From Leucogyrophana mollusca (taxonomy: Eukaryota; Basidiomycota; Agaricomycetes; Boletales), in the NCBI GenBank assembly GCA_021014945.1, contig MU266335.1, positions 124,001 through 188,000 on the forward strand: DNA of 64,000 nt. The letters are read 5' to 3'. This document shows, piece by piece, positions 23,019 to 35,000 of the stretch (the first letter of the stretch is position 1; each line of letters starts with the position of its first letter). The position numbers and the translations under genes are program-made. The notes under the pieces are model-generated. The model searched no databases, was not told the DNA's origin, and saw only the letters and a list, made by a program, of their open reading frames with translations.

Positions 23019-26000
23019 CTAGCTCTCTAGAACTCTAGAGACCATAGCTTCCTGCAACTGGTCAAGGCCCTCAACTGCTTCCCGTGCCATCACCCTTAGA
23101 ATGTCGTCTGCATCCGTGGAGGCAACGTAGCCTAGTGTCACTCTAGCCCTTCTCATGAATGACCCTGAAACAGCAGATGACCGCCCTTCATAAATTTGCT
23201 CGATCGAAGTCCGTATGAGCAGTGATAGGAAATATAGCGCCGCTCGCCGAAGTGGGGGAAATCTAGAGTTGGTCGAGGTGGGCTTGGAGTCCAGGGTTTC
23301 CTTTTTTTCGCCGGTTTCCCCTTGACCCGGCGGTGAAGGTGTGTGAGATAGGGGTGTGTGAGATAGGGGTACCATCTCAACCTGGAGCAGATCGATCATG
23401 CCACCTGACAGTTCGTCGATATATGGTAACAGGGCGAGAGAGCTTGTCTTGACGCATTCCGTCAGGAGGGAGATCGCCGATGTGCGCAGGACAGTGGGTA
23501 AATGGCTAGAACGGAACACGGCTGCGAGGTGCGGAACTAGTAGATTCGCTGCGAGACAACGATGCTCAGGATAGCAACAATCACAATCACACGGACTCAC
23601 CGTATATAGCGAGGGCGTCTCCGCATCGTTTGATGACCTGCCCTAGTGCCTCTCCTATACGGACCCTCGTGTCCATTTCCTGCTGTGTCAGGGTCGAGGC
23701 CGAAAGACCATCCAGCCTCTGTGTGTATGTTTCGACTAGACTGCTGAGCACATCTTTACCAAACGTATCGACCATCGCGGAAAGGCCCTGCACAGCGTTC
23801 AGGAAGATGTACGAGTCGTCATCCTGTACCGACTGCATGAATATGGACAGGATTGCTGGTACAAGTGCCGGATCCACAGCGTTGCCCTCAGAGGAGTGGG
23901 TTTTTGAAGATACGAGTTGCCGGAGAAGCAGAAGGCCGTGAGCGCGGACGGGAAGAATCGGGTCTTGGAGAAGCTTGAGAGCCTTCTGGTATATCTCTTG
24001 TGCAGATTCTTCGTTTTCGGTGCGCGATAATCGCCACGACGACGATGTAGACGCTAGACGGGCGGTCATGACCATGCGAGCCTCTCTTGCCAACGACCGG
24101 GCCGACTGAGAATCACCATTTGCCCAAGGTTCCAGCAGTGAAAATATGTCGTTGAGCACTGGAACATTGCGTGCAGATAGCCCCGGGTTTGCTGTGAAGT
24201 GCGAGTAATGTTAGCGCGGGATATCCGTGTCATAGCCACTCATGAATTCACCTTCAAGGGTGGCCAGCAGAAGATTAATGGCGGTCTCAGCCATCTCGTC
24301 GTCCGTGGGCAGTGCGCTCCCGGTACCAGGTTCTTCATCGTCGCTGTCGCCATCTTCGTATGGGACATCCTCTTCTTGGGGCACAATACGTAAATCTTCC
24401 ATCTTCAGTCCATAGCCTGGTCCTTTTTCCCGTTGGGGTTCCGCGTCGGACGCACCTGTGACCGCGGGCTCTAGGGCATGTTTGACGAATGAAAGGATGT
24501 GCTCCGGTTTACTGAGAATGTTTGAGGAGGAACTGTTACCGGACAGCTGAGTCTGCATCTGCATTATGAGCTGGAGGTAGAGCACCACTCTGTAACGATC
24601 CCAATCTCGGGCTTCAGCATCATCATTTGTTGGAAATACACGGTAGAAACGCAACGCACCGCATGGGGTCGTTCTCCTGCGTGATTTTAACATCGTGGTA
24701 GGCCTCAAGAAGCCTGACGAAGAGCTCCGATGACATGTCTGAGCGATCGATAGACTTTAGGTACTCCACGAAATGATCGGGATTGGGGTAGAGGTCCAAA
24801 AAACCAGGATCAAGCTCGCCCGTTTCTTCTTCGCGCTTTATATCTTCAGGAGTCAGAAGTGATAACTTCACAGGACGATCGGACCTGCATACACAGACAT
24901 TGATCACACTCGCAAATTTGAGAGAAAGGGTAAAGCCCACCTTGAAACTCGCTTTATATCGCCTGCAATGTTGATGTCCCAATCGATTCGCTCCTCTTGC
25001 AAAACTGCCCATAGAACCTCGATGCCTTCCCTCCGCTCAACGACTCGACCCCAAGTCGCAAGTAAGCCTTTCACAGACTCCTTTACAACTGGATCTGAAA
25101 CCTTCGTAGTGTCCATGTGGTGAAGGAGTGCATACAACGCCGGCACGATTGGTGACAGTATGGCCGATATGAACGTGGGTGACGGGTCTGTGTTAAGGAG
25201 AAGGGTGGTCAAAGTGGAGAGCGCAGTGTTCGGTGGTAAGGTAGTGTCTGGAAAAGGCCTTGCAGGATCATCGGGTGACGATTTTATTTCCCCTATCCCG
25301 CTTTGTGCAACCTTGTGAGCAAATGGAGTGTGCAAGATGGAAAGGACCACAGAAGACGTCAAAGTCTGGTGCACGGAACTCCCGTCCGTGGCCAGCATGC
25401 GAGAAAGAGTAAAGGAGGCTGCACGCTTATACGCCGTCGGAGAATCAGTGGATATGAGTGTAATAATCCGAGGTACAACCATTCCAAAGTATTCCTAGAA
25501 AAGGAGTGAGCCATTGTGGACGAAAAGGACTCAAGAACCCTGCAAAGACGGACCGAGGGTTTCATCCCAGCTGGTACGGAGGTCAAGACCCGAGCGACAT
25601 GTTCGTACTTTTCGAGCGGGGACTCGTCTGGATTGTCTTGCTCCCCAAAAACAGCAGCGCAAAGACCTCGCACGCCTTCTGGGCGGAGGAGCTGTCTGCT
25701 GAGGAGAGAAGAACACGATTTACGGACATGTGGTGGAGGTGGTGGAGTACCCGACAGAATGGCGCCCAAAGCACTTATAGTCTGAGATGGTGGTAGGCTT
25801 GCTTACAGGAATGAAATTGCATTACTAGCCGCGTTGCATCCTTTTAAGTGTGATACACGCACATGGCTAGGAGACGAAGTACTAAGGGTCGCAAGCCATC
25901 CATAGTTGGCGTCGTGTCCGACGCCAGTGACTTGGGGAGCCACCCAAGGGTGACACATGGCCGCAGAATGTCGGACAGATGCCGATTGAGGATGGTAGTC

Positions 26001-26566
26001 GTGATTAGGGTCTGAGGTAAAGTACTGTTTGGGCCACGAGGGAATAACAGATCCATTAAACGCGAGACGATTGAAGATACGATTTTGTAGTCGTCGGGAG
26101 TGTTTGTAAGGTCAATGATCTTCGAAGGGCCTTTGGGCATCACATTGGTAGGCCAGGCCGACAATAACCGAGCAAGAAGGGGCTCGACACCCCATCGAAA
26201 TATCATCGATAGGAGTGTCCGAAGTTCTGTTAGATCGCGCGTCCCAATTGCTGGAACATCGGCGGAAGCAGGAGCGATTTTGCTGGTTGAAGGGGAGTTG
26301 CTGGGGGCAGTTTCACGCGAATTAGATTCCTCTTCATAATCGAGTAGTTGCTGGACGCGTTCGACTACACGCAAGGCACCTTGCGCAGTCTTGAGTTGAA
26401 TTTCTTCGAGGCTGTCGTTGACCATTGGTCCACCATCTTCCCCAAGAGAAGCGTAGAACTGGGTAAGCCTGGATGAAAGAAGAGCTTTTAGATCGCGCTC
26501 TTGGCTTGATGGGGTTTTATCCAAAAGAAAAGACCCTGCGCGCAGAATCGCAGACAGTTCAGACAT
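23019..26566 (-). CDS. RTP1: RNA polymerase assembly/nuclear import factor RTP1 (TANGO6 homologue)
   Basis: A long HEAT-repeat-like protein built from about seven minus-strand exons. The start is placed at 26566 (MSELSAILRAGSFLLDK); the frame upstream is open only because it runs antisense to the Pro-rich start of the eRF3 gene. The N-terminal half contains LTELRTLLSMIFRWGVEPLL and CVTLGWLPKSLASD. The middle has STDSPTAYKRAASFTLSRML. The C-terminal hallmarks are HGLLLLRQLVSSKTH followed by DPALVPAILSIFMQSVQDDD, SYIFLNAVQGLSAMVDTFGK (RTP1_C1-like), and RRAALYFLSLLIRTSI near the end (RTP1_C2-like). In yeast Rtp1 helps import and assemble RNA polymerase II; in animals TANGO6 is linked to secretion. 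An acidic linker near 24340 (DGDSDDEEPGTG) separates the halves. A perfect 15-bp tandem duplication encodes PLSHTPLSHT at 23341-23370. Confidence 0.88.
23341..23370. repeat. Perfect 15-bp tandem duplication within RTP1
   Basis: Two identical adjacent copies of gtgtgagataggggt, at 23341-23355 and 23356-23370. On the coding strand they give a repeated five-residue unit (PLSHT twice) in a low-complexity linker, so frame is kept. This is a candidate length polymorphism. Confidence 0.9.
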
Positions 26567-26726
26567 TTTGGATGTGATTGGAAAGGCGCGAGTCAAGAAG
26601 CTCGGAGCCAGCCACGCCACAGCCCAAAGCCGAGATAACTCGGATTGCCGCATAAAATTATCATCTTTCGAGTCCTTTCGCCTCTTGGCTCTTGCTCCCA
26701 CCCGATTGCTCTGATCCACGTATAAT
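26567..26726. promoter_or_regulatory. Compact bidirectional promoter between RTP1 and eRF3
   Basis: Only 160 bp separate the proposed start codons of two divergent housekeeping genes, so both transcription starts and any shared elements must lie here or inside the genes. I see no clear TATA box. The call follows from gene arrangement only. Confidence 0.5.
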
Positions 26727-28813
26727 ATGAGTAAACTCAACGCTGGTGCCTTCGAATTTGTGCCAGGAAGAGCTTTCAAGCTACCCCAGCAAGCTCCTGC
26801 GCAGCCCTCTCCTCCGCCAGTAGAACGTCCCCCACAGACCGAAGCGCCTGCACCTGCACCTACGATCTCACTCAATATCGGCGGCTCCAAGCCTCCACCA
26901 TCGGCACAGCCTGCAGCACCTCCTGCCGCGGCACCAAAGCCCTCTGGAAGCACAGCAGCCCCCTCGCACTCAGCTGTATCATCGCTTCCTCCTTCACATT
27001 CCGCATCGCCGGCTCCTCCGACACAAAACAAGGTCTATTCGACTGAGAAAGCAAAGACTGACACGCTCGCTATCGCACGGGAGGTTCAGGCTGTCGCCGA
27101 TCAGGAAGTTCTCAAAGATCTATACGGTGATGGTATGTGCAATGATCGCATCTCGCCAGTTTTGGGTATTGATATAGTCGCTCTGGATGAAGTTAAGGAA
27201 CATCTAAATATCGTGTTCATCGGGCACGTCGATGCCGGGAAGAGCACTTTAGGCGGAAATCTGCTCTTCATAACAGGCTCAGTGGACAAGCGGACTATGG
27301 AGAAATTTGAGCGAGAAGCGAAAGAGGCGGGCAGGGAAAGCTGGTACCTCAGCTGGGCATTGGACTCTACCCCACAGGAGCGAAGCAAAGGAAAGACCGT
27401 CGAGGTCGGTCGCGCATATTTTGAGACTGACAGCCGCCGATACACCGTTCTCGACGCCCCAGGGCATAAAACGTATGTTCCATCCATGATATCCGGTGCT
27501 GCCCAAGCGGATGTCGCCATCCTCGTCATATCAGCTCGCAAGGGTGAATTCGAGACAGGATTCGAGAAAGGAGGACAGACTCGGGAACATATCTTGCTGG
27601 TGAAGACCGCAGGCGTGTCCAAGGTCGTTGTTGTCATCAACAAAATGGATGACCCCACCGTGAAGTGGGAACAGTCAAGGTACATCGAGATCAAAGAGAA
27701 GTTGACGCCTTTTATCAAGGCAGCTGGGTTCAATCCGAAGACGGACGTTACCTTCATACCCATCTCTGCATATACCGGACTTAATTTGAAGGACCGAGTG
27801 CCCAAGGCCACTTGTCCTTGGTATGAGTGAGTATCGGCGCATTCCTCATACCAATATCGCCCTGATGTCACTTCGTAGTGGAGCCTCATTCCTTGAGCAT
27901 ATGGATCACATGCCAATGGTTGACCGAAAGATTAATGCTCCACTCATGATTCCCATTTCGGAAAAATACAAGGATATGGGTGCCATCATCGTTGGAAAGA
28001 TAGAATCGGGTCATGTCCGCAAAGGCGACACCCTCGTCCTCATGCCGAACAGGGACATAGTAGAAGTTGCGGCGATTTACAACGAGATGGAAGATGAAAT
28101 CAACACCGCGTTTTGTGGAGACAATGTCCGCGTCCGACTTCGGGGTATCGAGGACGAGGATATCAGCCCAGGTTTCGTCCTCACCAGCCCGAAGAACCCA
28201 GTGCACGCTGTACGTCAATTTGAGGCTCAATTAGCCATCTTGGAGCACAAGAGCATCATTTGCGCCGGTTACTCTGCAGTGATGCACATTCATACCTTGT
28301 CAGAGGAGATTACACTACCCGTGCGAGCCTCGTTGTTCAGCTGCATATGTGCGATAACAATTAACAAATGCCATCACCTCTCACAGACCCTACTACACTA
28401 TTTCGACAAGGCTACCGGTCGCAAATCAAAGAAGCCGCCTCAATTTGCAAAGAGAGGTAGGTTATTTCTGTCGCACCGGTGTTATGTATAAATCAGAACT
28501 GCGTCTCCAGGCCAAAAGATTGTTGCAGTTGTCGAGTCGGCCCTGCCCGTCTGCGTTGAACGCTTTGTAGACTACCCTCAACTAGGTCGCTTTACTCTGC
28601 GGGACGAAGGCATGTGCCCATTAATGTACTCATTATGACTTTTGCTCACCGCTCAACTGCTCCACAGGACGGACGATAGCTATCGGAAAAGTAAGAGCTC
28701 TCGTCTAGTGCTGATATTGGATTTGACCTACTTTGCTTTAGGTCACGAAGCTGATTGATGATCGCATTGACGAAGCCGCCGAAGGTATATCAAACGTCTC
28801 CCTCGCCGCGTAA
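26727..28813 (+). CDS. SUP35: Eukaryotic translation termination factor eRF3 (Sup35/GSPT)
   Basis: GTPase that works with eRF1 to release finished proteins at stop codons. The start is MSKLNAGAFEFVPGRAFKLP; its LNAGAFEFVP fits the PAM2 motif that binds the MLLE domain of poly(A)-binding protein. A Pro/Ala-rich linker follows, and there is no Gln/Asn-rich prion-like region. The GTPase domain reads IVFIGHVDAGKSTLGG (G1), DSTPQERSKGKTVEVG (switch I, with the eRF3-type KGKTVEVG), VLDAPGHKTY (G3) and VVVINKMDDPTV (G4). Domains 2 and 3 follow: LEHMDHMPMVDRKINAP, MGAIIVGKIESGHVRKGDTL, then FDKATGRKSKKPP and DEGRTIAIGKVTKLI. An intron splits LYGD from VALDEVKEHLN. About seven exons give a protein of about 590 residues. 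It appears complete. Confidence 0.95.
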
Positions 28814-29191
28814 AGAAGGGCAGCATGCGTCGTGCTCTGGATTAGCATTCCACGCATTGCTCTGTGTATGGTCCGATAACGCCTCCGATGGTCGAAACGC
28901 TGTGTACCCGCTGTTTTCAACTGTTGTAATCAATTATAGATCCGATTGTATGACGAACCACCGTACACAGTGTACAGTGTTCTACAGACTCTGCAGAATG
29001 TGTACTCTAGTTGCTAGTTATAGAACCAGGTCGACGTTGTGCTCTCAGAGGAGTCCCAAATTAGACCGGTGTACATGCTGGTCAAATCTTCTCTAGACCA
29101 CGGGATAAGCATTCGTTGATGGACAGTTAAGACACCTTCCCAAGGTTTGCCTCCTTTCTTCTTACCCCTCACTCACAACCTACAGCCGGCG
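28814..29191. other. Intergenic stretch between eRF3 and the PhyH-like gene
   Basis: About 378 bp between same-strand genes. It contains a local near-repeat around 28960-28985 (cgtacacagtgtacagtgttc, a small palindromic run with gtacac/gtgtac). No gene was seen. Confidence 0.4.
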
Positions 29192-30302
29192 ATGTCTTCG
29201 ATAAAAGAACAGTACGACGCACAAGGTTTCGTCCTGGTTCCCGGTCTTATCCCCCCTGGGGATGCCAAGGAGCTGGAGGAAGCTTGCAGCAGAGTAATCG
29301 AGAAGACACGAACTGGCGAATGGCCTCACCGGCGGACAGTAGGGAAGCAATTTCCTCCTTTCGATAGCGATAACCCCGACTCGTGGGGCGTGCAGCACGT
29401 CATGCACCCTGACCTCGGCGAACCTGCATTCGCAAAGTGGTACACATCGGACGGACTTGTAGATGCAGCGACCCAGCTCTTAGATTGCAAGGAAGAATCT
29501 CTCCAGATGGGTTAGCCGAGTCGATAGTTCGTTCTACGATCTCCGAAGTATTGATGTAATTCACGTTTAGAGCTCTTTAACCTCCTGATCAACCCGGAGT
29601 CTCATGATTTCGCACTACGCTGGCATCGCGATGATGTGAGGGAAACCGCCACTGAAGAGGAAGAGCGGAAGGCTCTCGGTATTTGGAACCACGGCGTATG
29701 CTGTTCAAACCGTGTAATGCTTCTTGCTTACCAGTGACAACTAGGTCCAATGGAACACGTAAGTCTGCCGTCCTGCCTTCACTTCGACGCCAGGCTTTGT
29801 TCATTTGGGAGCGACGGTTTCCAGAGCACTATACACAGATTCATGTCTGTATATCGTGCCCAAGTCCCACAAGACTCCTAGGTCCGACGGCCAGAGAGCC
29901 CACTCCAGTACCCAAACACCTCCCAAGGACCCCATGGACATGCCCGGCGCAATTCAAGTAACCTTACAACGTGAGTTTAAGCCGTTCGCACCACGATATG
30001 ACAAAAACTTACTGCCCAGTTGCCCCGAAGCCGGTGACACCGTCGTCTACAACTCGAATATCCTACACTGCGCTACGTACGATTCGAAGCAGCGGAGAGC
30101 TACTCTGCATGGCACTATGGGCGATGCTCAAGGGGGTTCTACTCGGGCACGTAACGTGCTTCAGCATGGACTCGAGTGGATGAAGGAGGATGCTTTCCGG
30201 CAGACACTTGCGGGTAATCCGAGGGGCAACAAGATGCTTGATTTGCTGCTCGCCATGCAGAAGGGTGTCAAGGGTGACGTGGGGTATTCTTTGAGTGGAT
30301 GA
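29192..30302 (+). CDS. Phytanoyl-CoA dioxygenase (PhyH) family Fe(II)/2-oxoglutarate oxygenase
   Basis: Predicted non-heme iron hydroxylase of unknown substrate. The start MSSIKEQYDAQGFVLVPGL is the family's usual opening; the YxxxGFVLVPG strand begins the double-stranded beta-helix. The iron-binding facial triad is visible: H and D in FALRWHRDDVRE (about 29615-29635) and the distal His in YNSNILHCATYD (about 30060). CLYIVPKSHKTPR is the typical VPGSH-like strand that holds 2-oxoglutarate, and PEAGDTVVYNSN is the matching turn. Introns split it at LQM/ELFNLL, at NHG/VQWNT and after WNT. The VQWNT piece lies on a 14-nt micro-exon (29745-29758). The C-terminus (LEWMKEDAFRQ) is helical. It appears complete, about 310 residues. 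There is no peroxisomal PTS1 at the end (LSG). Confidence 0.9.
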
Positions 30303-30463
30303 ACACCGTCGATTGGAGTAAATAAACCATACGCTGTGTATCAGTATTATTTAATGCTCCCCAGAGTTTCGGGGAGAAGAGTAAGGTTTACCACGAGACG
30401 TAGTAAATGTGGCAGGGTTGGATAAACAATAGGTAGCGAGTTTGTGGCTTGCGATTGACGGTC

Positions 30464-31620
30464 ATGACACTAAAGCTCAAACGCACAAGCAATTCTCCAC
30501 CGCCGTTCTCCTGGGATGCTCTTACTCCACCGCCCATCAACTCTCCACCAGTCACCTCTGCGGAAGTCGCATCGCTTCCCTCGCCGCCAACATCATGGCT
30601 TTCCGCGCGGGACATGAAGATATTCGGGGCTCAACCTCTCCGATCTGACATCGGCGTTGTAAGATGCGCCGATTGTGACAAGCCGGTACTCAGAAGTGCC
30701 ATTTCAGACCACGCTAGTGCGCGCATACCTACCTTGTGATGTTGATTGAAAGTACTAATGACATACCCCCAGTCAACTGCAGCGATATCAAGTCTGGGAA
30801 GAAATGGGTCAAAGGCAAGTCTGCCGACGGAGAAGGTACAGTCATTCATCCATTCCCAAGTCCCTCTCACGCGTACCCAAAGCTACCTCCCCGGCCAGTC
30901 GACCTGAAGAAAGGCAAGAAACGCGCAGCGGAAGGCGACGAGCTTGAGGACCCCTCAGAGCCCAGTAAGAAGAAGACCAAAACCACAAAGGGGAGGGCGA
31001 AAGGTCCTGTTGATTATGAAAAGCAATGCGGTGTAATCAATGACAAGGGACTCCCGTGTTCACGTTCGCTGACATGCAAAGCGCACTCGATGGGTGCTAA
31101 ACGTGCTGTCCAAGGACGTTCAAAGCCGTATGACGAACTCCTTCTCGAGTGGAATCGGGCCCACAACCCGAACTGGGTGGAGCCTGTCAAGAAGGAGACA
31201 AAAGCCGAGAAGAAGGAAAAGAGGGAGAAAGAAAAGGCGGAGAGAAAGAGGTTGGCATTGGAGGCCGCCATTGCATCTGGCATCGACGTCACCAAAGGAG
31301 TGGGCGCAAAGAAGGCTGGGAAGAAGGCGGCAGCAGCTGCAGCGGTCGCAGCCGCGACTCGTCTGCATGAGGGCGGCGACGTGGCAGAGAACCTGGACGA
31401 TATCGACTCGGAAGCTGAAGTTGACGCGCTGGTGAAAGCCGTGCAGACCGCGCAATTGCGGGGCACGATTGGAGTGCCTTTGGCTGTTCCGTCGTCTGAA
31501 AGCTCATGGTTCGTGTTGAGAAGAGAGCGTTTGCGGAACTGTCGCGGTCTGTTGGCGAGTGCACTTGCACCACCAACGCCACGGAATGGCATCGTTGCTG
31601 CTGGGATAGGTCTGGGATGA
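30464..31620 (+). CDS. SGF73: SAGA complex subunit SGF73 (ataxin-7-like, SCA7 domain)
   Basis: Nuclear subunit that anchors the SAGA histone-deubiquitinating module. The ATG at 30464 ([14 protein letters not shown]) starts a Pro-rich N-terminus. A short zinc-finger-like piece follows, [19 protein letters not shown] (about 30655-30710), ending at an intron near 30715. The second exon carries a basic linker ([21 protein letters not shown]). The SCA7 signature is then [20 protein letters not shown] with [19 protein letters not shown], the usual Cys/His pattern followed by the conserved KRAVxGRSxxYDxLL. A Lys/Glu-rich coiled-coil stretch (about 31190-31260) and an Ala-rich tract follow. The stop is at 31618-31620. 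Length and order match fungal Sgf73. Confidence 0.93.
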
Positions 31621-32009
31621 TAAAGCCAAGGAGGAACATTGTATCGTCTATATATTGTAGCTACCCTCTTGAATAATAGTGACTGTATGTAGCCCTAGTA
31701 TTACCCTCACCCTCATACCCGCGTGCACGTGGGAGTGGGCTTTAATGAAACGCTCCACGCCGCTTTACCTTCTACTACTTACATTCTTTCCTTTGCTCTG
31801 CTCTGAATCATTGCTGGATTCTGGACTTTCCTTTCTAACATTATTATCCTGGCAGTTAGATTCTTTGGAAGCCTGATCACAGCCTGACCCGGGCGTCTTA
31901 TTCGAAACAGAACCAAACGGGCCAACACCGTGACCGTGGTAGCCACGCATCACACAACACGGGACTGCTAGGCAGCTGCTTAATTCAAGACATCTAGGTC
32001 GATTCATAC
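31621..32009. other. Intergenic stretch between SGF73 and SLA1
   Basis: About 390 bp between two same-strand genes. It should hold the SGF73 3' end and the SLA1 promoter. No gene or repeat was seen. Confidence 0.4.
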
Positions 32010-35000
32010 ATGGCGGACGAAGCGGAGGAGTACCTCGCTGTCCTCAAAGCGTCCTACGACTACGAGCCGCAATCGGGCGACGAGATAGCCGTCAAGGAGG
32101 ACCAGATCGTCTTTCTCATTGAGAAGACCGACGACGAGTTGAGTGTGTCCAGGAACCTCTGATGTACTCATTGATATTCAATTTCTTCGCTAGCTGGTGG
32201 AAAGTCAAGATCAAAGGCGAAACTCAGGACGAAGACAGTCCGTCTGGACTTGTGCCATCCGCATATGTCGAACAAGTCAGTCTACTTCCCCAGTGCTGCG
32301 CGGGCACTGCATCTGACTGTGTGGTATATCCCTCAGGCTGAGCACACATCGCTTGTGAAAGCGATCTACGACTACGACGCTGCCGCACCCGGTGAACTTA
32401 CTATCAAGGAGGACGACATTTTACTCGTATTTGACCGAGAAGGGGATTGGATATTGGTCCAAAGCCAGCAGGAGGGAGGTAAAGCTGGATTTGTTCCTGC
32501 AACCTACGTTGAAGAAGTGCGCTTCGACTCATCGAGTGACCATGTCTTGTTGATCTGTTTTTCTAGAGCACCGGCGAGGAGGAGCCCCAGGGTCATTCCA
32601 TCCCACAAATCGTCGTCCCGCCTTCGGTATGGTAGTTTGCTTTGCGTGCTCCTTCCCTACTGATATTCTTTACAGCCTGAACCTCCGGCCCGCCCGGTGA
32701 GCACTTACGTCGACCCAGCTGACAGAGTCGCTCTGGCGCCCGCGAAAGCACAGGCGGATGACATCAAGACGTGGGCCATATCCGAGGTGGACAAGAAAGG
32801 CAAGAAAAAGAAGGGAACCCTAGGCATCGGCAACGGAGCTGTATTCTTCGCAAGCGAGTCGGACAAGGCAAGCAGTGTGCATGATAATCTCTCTCTGCAC
32901 GCCACTTATAATTTCATCAAAAGACCCCTGTTCAGAAATGGCAGACTTCGGATGTCGAGAACATCAATATCGAGAAGAACAAGCACGTACATATCGAGGT
33001 TGGCGGGCCGAACGCAACGAAGCTGCACTTCAATGTCGGAAACAAGGATACGGCGGATGCCGTTGTTGCAAAACTCGAGTCTTCTAAGGGTCTATCCACA
33101 GCCCCCGCTCGTCCATCTGAAGACGCTTCTCGCCAACATATTAGGACTCCAAGTCCACCATCAATTCATACAGACATGGGCAGTCCACACAAGAAGAACG
33201 GTGCCTCGGTGCGATTCACAGAGGACTCCCCTGTCATTATACCCCCGAGAGAGTCGTCGGATGACGGAGAGGAAGATCCCGAGGAAGATCCTCCAGCTGA
33301 TGCCGACCCGGCGGGCAATGATGAACCCGAAGAGGCCGACGGGGAGCCTGCTGTCGCCCTTTACGACTTTGAGGGCACTAGTGCTGACGAGCTTTCAGTC
33401 CAGGAGGGCGAGCGACTTATCATCATTGAGAAGGAAGGCGAGGAGTGGTGGAAGTGTAGGAACGAGCATGGCGTCGAAGGGGTCGTTCCTGCCTCTTACC
33501 TTGAGAGTTCGAAATTGGCTCGGAGCACATCCCCCAGCTCCCTCTCAGCCGAGCCTGTCGACGATGGCGTAGCGGCAAGAGAGGAGGAAGAACGACTCGA
33601 GGCCGAGCGCCTCGAAGAAGAGCGTTTAGCGCGCGAGCGCGCTGAGAAGGACCGGAAGAAGAAGGAGCAGGAGCAGCGCGCCAAAGCTGCTGCCGCGGCA
33701 GCGGAAGCTGACAGGAAGCGGCGAGAGCAGGAAGAAATAGCTGCTAAAGCAGAAGCACGGCGAAAGCAACGGCAGGAGGCAGCAAAGCTTGCTCAGGCGA
33801 AGGCTGAAAGAGAGCAAAGTCGATCGCCGTATGTTAATATGTTGCTCGGCTTGGGCGCAACTAATATTTTTTCAACAGCCGTCCTGAATCATCACAGATT
33901 AAAGCACCAAAGACCAGTGGCGATTCGTCTTCAGGCGCGGGACGCAGCTCCACTGACAGCGTCAAACGTCAGTATCACTTCGTGGGATCGATCTCACTTC
34001 ATTGGTTGTGCTAATGTCAACTGTGCAGAGATTCCGTCACCCGGAACGACGCGCGTTTGGCATGACCGTAGTGGTCAGTTTCGCGTGGAAGCAGCTCTCC
34101 TTGGTTACAGCAACGGCAAACTCAGACTACACAAGATCAATGGTGTCGTCATTGAAGTTCCTTCCGAGAAGATGTCTCAAGAGGACATGCGTTACGTCCA
34201 ACAGCTCAGCAAGAAATCCAACTCTTCCTCCCAGTCTTCTTCTCAACGTAGGGTCTCAAATGATGATGATGACCAGCCCCTGGCACTCAAGAGGCAGAGC
34301 GAAGCTGCGAAGAGAGCGGCCCAGCAATCAACTAGGAAGGGTCCACAAACCGATTGGTTCGAATTCTTCCTGGGGGCTGGCTGTGATATCGACGACTGTA
34401 CTCGTTACGCCTCGTCTTTCGAGAGAGACAAGATAGACGAAGCTATTCTGCCTGACATCACCGAATCGACCATGCGCTCGCTCGGACTGCGGGAAGGCGA
34501 CATCATCCGCGTGAACAAAGTCATACAGCAGAAGTACAAGAAGAACAATAGTACTTCGCAGGAGCAGTTACTTCGGGACGAAGAACTAGCGCGGCAGTTG
34601 CAGGAAGAGGAAAACGGTGGGAGAAAACAGAGCACTACGAGTCCTGCTCCCAACCTATTCGCTGGTCCTGGTGGTGTTTTGAAGAATAACACGCAGCGAC
34701 GAGGTAGGCCACAACCACGTGGGAGCCTTCCCCCGTCCGCCGTTGATCTCGATGCCATCTCGACCGCCTCCGACCAAATCAAGCGCACCGGTTCGCCACT
34801 CGTCAGCAGTCCTGCTGTCATGACACCGGTACAAGCTCCCCAAAGGTCCAGCTCCGCGGCGCCTACTGCTGGTGGCTTCGATGATGATGCGTGGACTAAT
34901 AGGCCAGGCTCTAAGCCTCCTGCTTCAGTTCCTGCTCCTCCCGCTCCCGCTCCTGCCGCCGCCGCACCCAGAGCCCCGTCCGCACCTCCAGCGCCGTCAG

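Noticed and set aside
26567..27031. Upstream extension of the RTP1 frame to an apparent start at 27031
   Set aside because: The extension is Gly/Ala-rich and antisense to the Pro/Ala-rich N-terminus of eRF3; the start at 26566 is more plausible.
27101..27916. Minus-strand open frame of 271 codons
   Set aside because: It runs opposite the eRF3 GTPase domain, whose G motifs are unambiguous.
31014..31592. Minus-strand open frame of 192 codons
   Set aside because: It is the antisense shadow of the Lys/Ala-rich second exon of SGF73.
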